In this document: positions 55,068-64,000 of the stretch, piece by piece
How the letters are laid out: the number at the start of each line of letters is the position of its first letter
Position numbering within the stretch: position 1 is the first letter of the stretch
From: Pisolithus tinctorius
Taxonomy: Eukaryota > Basidiomycota > Agaricomycetes > Boletales > Pisolithaceae
Length of the DNA: 64,000 nt
Direction of reading: 5' to 3'
NCBI GenBank assembly: GCA_024663395.1
Contig: JANFAH010000001.1
Location: 2,232,001 to 2,296,000 of the forward strand
The notes under the pieces: model-generated
What the model was told of the DNA's origin: nothing
Seen by the model: only the letters and a program-made list of their open reading frames with translations
Database searches by the model: none
Program-made: the position numbers and the translations under genes

Positions 55068-55225
55068 ATGTCTCCCAACAACGACAAATGCAACTGCAAC
55101 GTTGCTGGGTGGGTGTTGTTCGTGATTATCGAGAGTGTGCAAGGGTCGCTGATCAGTCCTTTTTCTTCTTTTCTTCTCCCCGCAGCTGCAACTGCAATGC
55201 CGGTAGCTGCACCTGCCAGCAGTAA
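55068..55225 (+). CDS. Metallothionein, 6-Cys type, copy B2
   Basis: Exons 55068-55108 and 55186-55225, intron 77 bp in phase 2. The product has 26 residues and six cysteines in three CXC pairs. It starts with MSPNNDK, three residues longer at the N-terminus than copy B1, and ends CTCQQ instead of CTCKQ. All cysteines are kept. Confidence 0.9.
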
Positions 55226-55513
55226 ACGCATCTTGCCCCTCTGAGCCAATATGACGGGGTTGCTGTAGGAGTTTCTGACGTATTGGAGAGAAAATTCTGG
55301 AAAACCGCAAAAAAAGATGTTGTCTTGAAGTTTGTATAAGTGCAATTCGATGTGTGTTGGGTGTAAACCTTCGAGGGATGCCGGTATCAACATGTCGCCG
55401 GACGCCTGGGCGGAGAGCGGTGTCCCCCTGTCGTTGCAGCCCTTCCCCCTCTGACTCCCTCCAAGTTCAGCCGCGGCATAACAGAAGAAAATCGAGGACC
55501 TGCGTATATGTAC

Positions 55514-57052
55514 AGAAGGAACTTGTTTCCACAGCGGCCGATTCATTGACGTCGGGAACGCGTCCTTACCACCCTGAGTATACCAGCCTCGGACAAAACA
55601 AATAGGGCAGGAAATCTTGAAGGCCGTACGGTCGCACCATTTGTCATAAATGGGTCCACGTCGAACGTAGGCGGTCGTGGTCTAGGGAGAGCTCACAACT
55701 AATCATAGGGCTGAAGGTAGTAAGATGTAAGGAACACGGTCTTGGACAGTGATGTGGAAGCAGGAACTTATCAATAACAAGGATGTAGGGCCGCTGATAT
55801 GCCTGCCTACTTCCAATCACTCTTAGCGAACAAGACGGACATGTTCAACCTGGTTTTGCGGTAAGTTCGGTGCAGACGCTATAAGGCCCCAACGCGGTCT
55901 GCTGGATTATATGCACTGACTATGCGATTTCCGATACAGAACTGAGCGGATAAATCGAATTGTACGCCGGAGCTATACGAGGTAGTGATGGATCAACTTG
56001 CGTTTCGTGCTTCGACATGATGAACCCGAGATGATCGTATTTTCAGGTTTGTATGCTACGCCTGACAGGCACCGGCATCTCCGAGTGCGTGGCGCTACAG
56101 GAAGGGACAAACTGCCCGACCGCGACGACATGAAGTCGCTAGAATCTGCAGCTGAGTCACCGGAAGGTTACGTACCAGGTCCATATATCATAGTACATAC
56201 TGACTCACTGCCAGCTTGCCATTCCAACCCTTGTCAGTTTTGAAGGTGTCCTGGTCGATGGCCCGGCCCGCAGGCCGTTTCCAGCCAGCCGAAGCTGTCG
56301 TACAAGGGGTCTCTCTGCGGTTCCAATGTAGAGGATTCGAGTGCACGTATTTCGGAGGTAATGACACTACGCGTGAACTAACCCGGAAAACCATTGCAGC
56401 GCTAGCTTGCCACCAGGATCTCCTGCTGCCTGGCTTTGGAGCATTGGAGTTGAATACCCATCCGGTTTGACTACTTATTCTCCGCGTTACGAGAAGTGTA
56501 ATACATTAATGTGGGGGGTTTCCCTCTCGGAATTTTCTAAGGTGCGTCGTGCCATCCATCAATTGCTGGTAGGCTACTAACCCAGCCGAAAATGAGTTAG
56601 GTTTGCCAACGGCATTGAAGGGGTCACGATAGTCAATATTCTGAGAGGCTACGTCAACTATTCCTAGCTGGAGAGGACTCTAGGCTTCTGTAACCATACT
56701 GATACCGTTTTGCAGTTCTCATATTGCGAAGAACTTTTCAACTTGATGATCCATACGTGACCTTGACTGGAACGTCGAATTGCCGTCGAGATTGGATCGA
56801 AATGGTCGCCGACCAACCTATTGGATCTCCTGACTTTATTTGTGACGGGCCAGAACCAAGCTCACCTCGTTACGCGGTTTGTCCTCAGAAGATGCTTCTG
56901 AGACGAAATAGTGGTAACTAACTGTACTGCAAACTTATGCCTGACTCAGGGACAGCTTATTGCGAACTCGATTTAATGTAAAATTACTTTCTAAGGGCTA
57001 CACAAAAAAAGAAACAACGTCCACAGGTGCGTGTGCGAGTGCCTAATTACCG
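55514..57052. other. Region without a supported gene
   Basis: About 1.5 kb. Short frames at 55998-56243 and 56216-56470 show no family. Nothing else was recognised. Confidence 0.4.
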
Positions 57053-58008
57053 TTACATGATCATAAACACGCCAGCCGATGCCAAAGAAATAGTAAACAT
57101 AATCGTGAAGTCGTACTTCACACCAAACTTCCCGCTTGCACCGTTGGCAGAGCCCCGCGTGTGGCCGTTAGGGTGAGGGGCCAACGGTACCGAACCGTTG
57201 GTGGCTGACAGAGCGGTCATATTCAAAAGCGTTCCGTTGGTGGTCGGCGCCAGGCCGCTCATCGCCGTCGCGATGGCTGACCAGTTTGCAAGAGCGAGTG
57301 CGGCGGCGGTATTTGGATCCGTGGGGACTGGTGGAAGTGCTCCGATTGGGCCTTTTCCGCTCCCTGGGACGGGCGGTACACCGGACGGGGTGCTTCCCGC
57401 GGAGACAGCAGAGGCGCTAGGAGGGATAGGGGCAGGGGACGGTGTTGCTGGCGCCGGAGGGTTGGGCGCAGCAGCAGCAGCAGGGGCGATAGTAAAGTCC
57501 CCGCTGTACACCGTAAGTTGAAGCGGCTCGAGTACTACGAAGCACACGGTGCTGGTTACAAAGTAGCAGAGTCAAACCGAGGCTCTTGGACGACGGAGAA
57601 AAACTCACTATTTCGTGTTGTCTTTGACGTTCGTAGGAGCGGTCACCTGTGCAGACCCCGCCTTCGCGTTCACGTTTGAAGCGAGCGTACCTACGAATGT
57701 CTATTCCCCCGCCATCCCGTCACACGATCGTCGTCAGCCACCCGCTGCTGAGAGTGAAAGGGTAAACGTACGCTCATATTCTCCCACAGTTCGATGACCA
57801 TCGGGCCCATCATGTCAGCGGTTGGGATCGTCCCGTCGTCACTCCAGGTTACGACCGCTGGTTGACCCGCCAGCCACACCGTTGACTGAACAGGGGTAGT
57901 TGGGAATATGTTCGCAGATACAAGCGGGAAGAGAAGATTAAAGGATATAACGACGAAGAGAAGTGGGGGGAGGAAGGAAAAGGTTCGGCGGGCCGTCGTG
58001 GAGACCAT
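57053..58008 (-). CDS. Secreted GPI-anchored protein with Kre9/KNH-like domain
   Basis: Exons 58008-57772, 57700-57609 and 57503-57053 join in phase to 259 residues. A signal peptide (residues about 1-32, hydrophobic FLPPLLFVVISFNLLFPLV) is followed by an Ig-like stretch with VWLAGQPAVVTWSDDG and a conserved second half (GTLASNVNAKAGSAQVTAP), as in the Kre9/Knh1-like N-terminal domain. A Pro/Ala/Ser-rich stalk and Asn-Gly-Thr sites follow, then a C-terminal hydrophobic tail ending FMIM after NGASGK, typical of GPI attachment. It probably sits on the plasma membrane or wall. Yeast Kre9/Knh1 act in beta-1,6-glucan assembly, but most fungal paralogues are uncharacterised, so the role is by family only. 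Confidence 0.85.
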
Positions 58009-59061
58009 TGTGCGTAGTTTCGTAGTGTTGGCGAGAGAGTGGACTGATAAAGTAATGATAGTAAACGTAGATTGCAGACCCGCTGCAGCGAGGAGGACGA
58101 TAGTTGCAAGTGGCGGGAAAACGAATGTGGTTCAGGTGGTGGATGTACTTGGAGAAGAGGCGTCGAGGGGAGACGAGAGATTTATATAGGGGGGGAGGAT
58201 TGCTAGTGGCTGACACGGCCAAATACGGTCACGTGACTCAGAAATCACCAATTCCGGATCACGTGCATGAGATCAACGCGTCTGCCCGCCAGAAACACTC
58301 GTCCAGAATAGCAGAAATGAATGACTGGTTAATAACTTAACATACACGCAATGAAACTGGACTCGACAGAGGTACCACTCTGATACTTACATACAGAAGA
58401 ATCAACGAGATCGATAAAAGTGTCAAATTCGAGATCGTCAACGTTTAGTAGTGGGTACGGGTCAGGGGAATAGAGCATTGCATACGTATCAAAAGGGGAA
58501 AAGTATCTGTATGGGGGGGGACTAGCGTAGCGGAGGGGTAGGAAAAAAGTCAGCGCTCCAGAGCACTGACGAGCGAGTCTAATGAATTTCAGTTGGGCAT
58601 ATAGTATATTGTATAGAATGTGATCCAGAAAGCAAGGGGAAAGAGTGTGGCATGTAACAGATACAGAAACGAGAGGGAATTATATCCGAGTCACAGCAAC
58701 CCAGTAAAGGAAATAAGAAGGAACGGACAAGAGCAAGAGAAACGAGACCCAGAGTCCTCACATACGCGCAAAATAAGCCAAGCATACAGTGCAGTCGACA
58801 CTGGCATCACCATCGTCGTCACCAAGTCACCCTCTCTTTCTCTCTCACTGGCCTCAACCAGATTTCGCCTGGTCGACTAATATGGACCATCAGCTTTCCT
58901 AATCGAGTAACAGTGAAAAAAGAAAACGAAACACACCTCTTCTCTCTGATGACCCTCCAGATTCTTCTCCTCTCTACACCCTTCGCGATCCCCGTGATCG
59001 CCTCTGGACGGGGAGGAAATACACCAGGTCCACATCTCTCTTGCAAGTCGGCTAGTCCCTC
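58009..59061. other. Intergenic
   Basis: Upstream region of the GPI protein gene and beyond. No gene or RNA was recognised. Confidence 0.4.
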
Positions 59062-59295
59062 TTGCGTCCCCTCCGCCTCAACGACGACGGTACCGTACCA
59101 GTGGGGATCAATGAAAACCCCGGGGAGATGGGGTATCGCGCGGCGTTCAGAACGCGGTATCAGGTGTGGGAAGTATTCGCGCAGGTGGGAGTGTACGCGG
59201 GTGTGCTCGGTTGTTGCAGGCGCACGAATCTTGAACGACGATCTATGGACCCAACGAACGACATCATGAAGCGCGCCATGAGGTCTGTTGTTTAG
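59062..59295 (+). CDS. Possible last exon of an unrecognised plus-strand gene
   Basis: The frame ends in TAG at 59293 and reads like protein (NENPGEMGYRAAFRTRYQVW, AQVGVYAGVLG), with a start codon that is probably not the true start. An upstream exon is needed and was not found. The minus strand is also open here (58819-59316), so the strand is uncertain. Confidence 0.25.
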   Translation: MRPLRLNDDGTVPVGINENPGEMGYRAAFRTRYQVWEVFAQVGVYAGVLGCCRRTNLERRSMDPTNDIMKRAMRSVV

Positions 59296-59338
59296 AGGGC
59301 AGCGTAAGTAATGCATTTGTAGAGAGGAACAGGAGGTC

Positions 59339-62048
59339 TCACGTCTCAGCTTTCCCCCTCTCCTGCAACAACTGCAGGTTCTGTGCGATCTCTTGCCCCC
59401 AAGGACTTATATCCACATAAACGATGGGGCTCGCTTGTTGATTATCACCCGTGCTCTCGCCGGTCCGTATTACGCGGTGGAAGTACGAAGGTGGGAAGGC
59501 CAAACTATGGAAGTACGGAGATAGCTCGCCGAGAGATGAGTACTTATAATCGAGGTCCTACAAGCATTCGACCGTCGTGTCAGTAAAACCATCCCACGAT
59601 CCAAGGTAAGATAGAACCTACCACCAAGTAATTTCCATCCCACACCATCCTCCCAATATTCCGCTCGTCACCAAGGGCGATATCCCACACTACGTCTCCC
59701 GCCCTTAACAGTTTCGCCACTCCTGCGCCCGATCGTCGCAGCTCCGCCTCACATTCCTCCACACTGATATCTGATAGCCATGTCCCATCTGGCGAGGGCA
59801 CGAACACCCGCAGTAATGCCGCACGGTTCGGGCGGAAAAGCGGCGAATGGAACGAAGGTCGCGGAAGGGGACATGCACAAGAGGATGTCCCAGACGAAGA
59901 GGACGAGCTTCCTCCTGAGGAAGACGTTGGGCGTGCGTGCCCGTCATGGTAGGGAGGTGAGCTTGAAGGTGGCGAAGCTGGACTCCTTTCATCTTTAGCT
60001 CGTGTAGCCTGATTAGTGCAACATCCACCACACGTCCGCACATGTTCCTCTCTCAGTCGGGTGATCCACCTCGCCTCTGACTCCGCTTGTGCCCTCAGCC
60101 GTAGTACGACCTTCGTATATGCGCGTGTCGTCAACGCAAGTGAGAGGACGTCGCTCAGACCCCGGGAGGCTCCCTTCGGCTGCGAGAGGTACGCATGCGC
60201 AAACCGTGCATAATCATGTGTGGGCATTGAAATACCACGCATATAGTTGTTGAGGTCCTGTTGTACCCGCGTCAGGGACGCGGAGAGAAAGGAGAATTTG
60301 AAACACACCCTTAATGTCAGCACGATCGGCTCTGCCCACTCAAAACCCCACCTGGCGTAGCCCACAGGTCGAAGGAACCGCTCCAGAACAACTTCCCTCA
60401 ACTGTCTTGCATTGCTTTGGACGTTTTTCCCGTTTCCTCCGCGAGGAGCGGAAGAAACAACGGAATCAAACAAAGACCTGACTTTGCCCCGACTAACAGA
60501 GTATAGGGACAACCAGTCCCGGAACTCCAAATACTCCATCATCCGTGCAAGGAAATCCGCGTTCGAAAGGAATGGCTTTAATGGGAAATATACCTTGGGT
60601 CTCTCTTCCTCTACCTTCTCCAATACACCGACGTCACCTTCCTTGTCGGCGCTGAGACGGGAATCGCGCGCGGTCATCTCTGCCACGGCAGAAGGCGGAG
60701 ACTTTCCAAGCGGCATCCCCCGGCGATACTGTCGGGAGGACTTGTATTCTTGCGGCTGACCGTTCGTATTGCCGGTGATAGCGTGCAACGAGTTTGCGTG
60801 GTCGTCCGAACTAGGGATGTACAAAGGCCGTGCGGGCGTGTCGCGCCCGTGACCGGAGAGAGACCCATGCCCGTGTCCAGACGCAGACCCATGACCATGA
60901 TCAGATAAGGACCCATGCCCATGACCAGACAGTGAGCCCTCCCTTGTGACGACACGTACACCCTCGACCTTCGCAAATGGATCCGAATCTATCAGTGAAC
61001 AGACCTGCCTCACACGATCCTCATCATATCCACTCCGACGACGACCTGTTCTACCGCTTCCAGTAGCGTGGGCATTCACGTGTGCGCTTCCCATGACATG
61101 TGGGGGGGTAGGAGGCGGGGTATGTCGAACCTTGGTCAACACCTTCGGTTTATCCCTGTCCCTTGAGGACGCACTTTCGCCGCTCGCACTGCGTACGACC
61201 ATTTTCTGCACAGGATTCTGCTGGAGAGTGCCTGACAACCCTTGGGATCCATTGATCCCTGACACTCCTGACATGACGGCATCAAAAAAAGAAGCAGTAG
61301 AAGGGGCTTTGTGCAACTTCGGATCCTTTACGCTGGAGTTCGGGTCGAGAAGGGGATTGGTGCGTTCGGCCAACGGAGAGGGGAAATGCGAAGGATATGC
61401 CGGTCCCATACCAAATGGCTGGAAAGGTGTGAAGGGATTATACATGGATCCGTACGCGGGGTTGTACAGGTTGAGGTTGAACGATGGCGTGAACGCATTA
61501 GGGTACGCCGAGGGGCAGAAGGACGTGGGAGGATACGGAGCTGTCGGGAAAAAGCCCGGACTAGAATATGGAGATGGGACATCATTGGCAGTCATTGAAA
61601 CGTGGCGGGGAGGATTCGAGCGGACGTTGGCATTACCATTCGACTCAGCGTTCGCGACCGTGGGAGAAGGATACCCATTGAGATGGGTTTTGTTCCCTCG
61701 GGACTCTGAGCTGGAAGTCCTCCGATGAGTATGGGAAGGAGTTTGGCCATTCGATAATTGCTGTTGGGCCTGAACCTGATTGTTGTGTGCCTGGGCCTGT
61801 GTGATGCGTTGGTGATGCTGAGGCTGTTCCAGGTGGTTGGCCACACGCGGCTCTGGATCCCTCGTGGTAGGCACGGGTGTCTTCCTACCGGCACTTGTCG
61901 TCGATTGCGTTGTCTTCCTTCCAGTAATCGAGATCCTCATCCCATTCGTCGTCTTTCCAACCCGCTCGTTCGTAGCGTTTTCATGTGTTTTCGAATTCAT
62001 TTTCTCGTCTGTCATAACAGCTGTCGTCGTCATCGTCACAGCAGGCAT
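59339..62048 (-). CDS. Large F-box-like regulatory protein, Ser/Pro-rich
   Basis: From the first in-frame ATG (62048) to TGA 59339, with introns 60308-60258 (51 bp, in frame) and 59621-59558. The long N-terminal part is low complexity: Ser/Pro/Thr-rich, Tyr/Pro/Phe-rich near 61500 and a tandem Gly-His repeat (GSLSGHGHGSLSDHGHG type) near 60900. A folded part follows: FLARMMEYLEFRDWLSLYSVSRGKVRSLF looks like an F-box, then conserved RFLRPVGYARWGFEWAEPI. A Ser-rich spacer with a CGGCC cluster and a C-terminal domain (RVFVPSPDGTWLSDISVEECEAELRRSG, DVVWDIALGDERN, then PPSYFHRVIR and DISPWGQEIA) complete the protein. The open frame continues without an ATG to 62219. A role in an SCF complex is inferred only from the F-box-like helix. 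Confidence 0.75.
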
Positions 62049-62245
62049 AGCAACAGTAGTCTGAAGCCTTTGAGCGGGGATTGGAGGAGAGGAACGCGAA
62101 GTTGGAGGTGGAGACCGCGAAAGCGACTTTTGAGGTGGTGCTTGTGGCGAGTGAGAACGTGCAAGTGGAGACTTTGATCGTTCAATGACAGATAATGCGC
62201 GTGTCGCTCTTCCGACCACCTCGCCGTCCTTCGCCTATCGCATCG

Positions 62246-62253
62246 TATTTATA
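62246..62253 (-). promoter_or_regulatory. Possible TATA box upstream of the F-box-like gene
   Basis: TATAAATA on minus, just upstream of the open frame that starts at 62219. It favours a transcript starting near 62220, separate from the gene to the right. Confidence 0.4.
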
Positions 62254-62506
62254 AGTACCGGTCCAAAACAACCGAAGCGAATGGAACCAGGTACAAATGG
62301 CATGTACCCATTCGATTCAGATCGGGTGGGGTGGGTATGAGGCGCAACATTCAGTACGGTCGAGTTTGGGGTATAGAATGGTGCAGGCGCAACATCAAAT
62401 AAAATAAACATCGACCGCCGCGTCCATGGAGTAAGCAGAGAGCAAGATGGGGAATACGTGAGCACCGAAACAAGGTCATCATTCACAGACATACCACCCG
62501 CTTTAC

Positions 62507-64000
62507 ACCGCTCAGCCACTCGGCCACGTCAATCACCGGCTTCCTTTTCGACGTGTCCGTTGCCTGTTTTCCGTTGGGAATATCTTTGACCGGTTGTTTC
62601 CCATTGGCCGCATCTGCTGTAGCTGGTCGGACATTTAACCCGTCCGTGATCTGTGTTCCATTCGGCAAGTCGCTTCGTCGAACCGAAAGACGCCCACGTC
62701 CTTCGCGTATGTCGATCACCTAACAGGGTTAAATGAGAAGCATGAGCGACCGGTTACAAGATGCAGGGTGTTTTAAGTCAGCTCCGAAGACTTTTGAAAA
62801 CGGTAGTCAAGCCACGACGGCCAGAAAAACGAAAAAAGCCACTTTGAAGTTGGCGACAGCTGATTGGCAATGGAAGAAAACGGACATGTGGGACATAACC
62901 AAAAATGGCAGCGACGTAATGATGTGAAAAGGTGAAGAGTAGACAGAAGGTGTAAGATGCGAAGCAAGTGGCTTCCTTACCTTGGAAAAGAGACTCCCAT
63001 TTCCATTCCCAGACGTCTTCGAGCCTTTCCGTGTCGGCTTTGCGTCTTCGGCCGGGGTAGGCGCTTCAGGTTGAGGTTGGGCGCCGGGCGCTTTCAGGCC
63101 TAAAGCAACCAATGCCAGACGAAAATATAAGCTCAGTTAGGTTGAACTGAATATGACATCACAAGACACCACCGTACCTTCAACACCCTCTCTGCGCTTA
63201 CTCGGCGCGTGTTCTGCGTGCGTACTCTCATTCTTCATATTCGCGTTAGCCTGCTGGCAAGGGTCAGTAAAAACACTTCTAAAAGGAGACCCTCGCCCAA
63301 CGCATACCACTCGCTCGTTCCCATTTGTGATTGCGTCTACCTGCACATCGGAATCGCATACTCGACCCTGATGATCCTCCAAAATAGAAGACATCCGATG
63401 GCGGGGAGGATTTGCGTTGCTTGCGTTGAGGCCATTGAAGATGATGGAGGATCCGGAGGTGGCGTTGGATTTGGTAACATCCTCAGTCTCCTCCTTCTTT
63501 GGCTTGTCCTCATGTCGCGAGACCCGCCGGACTGGCTCGGTGGTGTCAGACGGTTTCAATCCTCGCCCCTGAGCCATCCGAGCCTTTTGCGCGTTTGAGA
63601 GGTATCTATTAGATTTGACCAGCGCTGCACCTGCTACATGTCAGCGTCAACGACTCATGTTGCCACTTTGCCGGAGGGACGCACCTGGTGCCGAACTGTG
63701 TTTCGGCTTTTCCGAGGGTGTGGGCGGCTTCGCCTCCTGAGAATTATCTGCCAACGGGGAGTCTATAAACCGGAGGAGAGCTTGCCAGTCTACGTCGACA
63801 TCAAGAGAGCTGTGTAAAAGGGTGGTATCAGGAAGTGAGACCGTATTGGAGCCGACAGCGGAACCATTGTCTTTAGGTTGTCCGGGCTGCGATGGCGACG
63901 AGACATGTGCTATTTCTGATTCGGGCTCCTTGCGAGACGAGGTTGAGTGTGAAATACGAGAGGGAAAGAGAGGAGGCAACGAAGGAGGTGCATCGCTGGA
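62507..64000 (-). CDS. Unrecognised Ser/Lys/Pro-rich protein, 5' end outside window
   Basis: The frame is open from the window edge to about 63691 (PLFPSRISHSTSSRKEPESE onward, with DVDWQALLRFIDSP). It then joins in phase across GT-AG introns to NAQKARMAQGRGLKPSD, to the exon with APGAQPQPEAPTPAEDAKP, and to VIDIREGRGRLSVRRSDLPN. The frame ends near 62463 or splices on near 62507. Composition is disordered and charged with no recognised domain. It might be joined to the F-box-like gene downstream, but a TATA-like box between them argues against that. Confidence 0.5.

Larger units (their letters stand above)
51036..55513 (+). repeat. Segmental duplication, copy 2 (metallothionein segment)
   Basis: Collinear with about 75-4525 in direct orientation, at an offset of about 50.9-51.0 kb. 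It contains copies A2 and B2 of the metallothioneins and the same dead gene between them. The edges are approximate. Confidence 0.85.

Noticed and set aside
58819..59316. 165-codon minus ORF
   Set aside because: It overlaps a plus-strand frame that looks more protein-like; neither has enough support to call the minus ORF a gene.
62500..62545. tRNA-Ser-like A box (GTGGCCGAGTGGC) on minus
   Set aside because: No B box or closing acceptor stem within tRNA distance, and the stretch lies in the open frame of the partial gene.
1..64000. CRISPR arrays, rRNA, bacterial operons, toxin or viral genes
   Set aside because: No direct-repeat spacer arrays, rRNA cores or such genes were seen; the only virus-like genes are those of the two fungal LTR retrotransposons.

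Overview
This is nuclear DNA of a basidiomycete, most likely an Agaricomycete. The genes are split by many short GT-AG introns. They include a CYP63-like P450, a KRE6/SKN1-type glucan synthesis protein, a GPI-anchored Kre9/KNH-type wall protein and very small CXC metallothioneins. The mobile DNA (Ty3/gypsy elements and a Rep/Hel Helitron) fits the same group. I saw nothing bacterial, organellar or viral.

Layout. (1) 0.07-4.5 kb and 51.0-55.5 kb are two direct, diverged copies of one ~4.5 kb segment. Each has an 8-Cys metallothionein at its left end, a 6-Cys metallothionein at its right end and a dead metallothionein between them. A fifth metallothionein lies alone on the minus strand at 38.3 kb. 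(2) 5.1-10 kb holds a mitochondrial dicarboxylate carrier, an F-box-like protein and a hypothetical gene, all on minus. (3) 10.6-37.4 kb is a nested transposon island. An 11,363-bp Ty3/gypsy element (A, minus) sits inside the coding sequence of a host gene; its LTRs look identical and it made a 4-bp target duplication. Next to it is a Helitron whose Rep/Hel reading frame is split by an 8,109-bp Tf1/sushi-type chromovirus (B, plus) with a 5-bp target duplication. (4) 41.7-62 kb returns to host genes: the P450, KRE6/SKN1, the KNH-type GPI protein, an F-box-like protein, and a partial gene running off the right edge.

Main discovery candidate. Both LTR elements, though from different lineages, carry an extra spliced gene between pol and the 3' LTR on the opposite strand. 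Both extra genes encode a six-cysteine, Zn2Cys6-like cluster. Each element is also saturated, LTR included, with its own CpG-containing short word: CTCCG in B and TCGA in A. This recalls TE-encoded sequence-specific anti-silencing factors such as the VANC proteins of plant VANDAL elements. That link is inference. The genes, introns, cysteine spacing and word enrichment are visible in the sequence.

Mechanistic details that can be read directly: both elements place a canonical -1 frameshift heptamer against the gag stop codon (GGGTTTT-TAG in A, AAAAAAT-TAG in B). Element B has an 11-nt Tf1-like self-primer. The two B LTRs seem to differ only by transitions at CpG sites, a cytosine-methylation signature.
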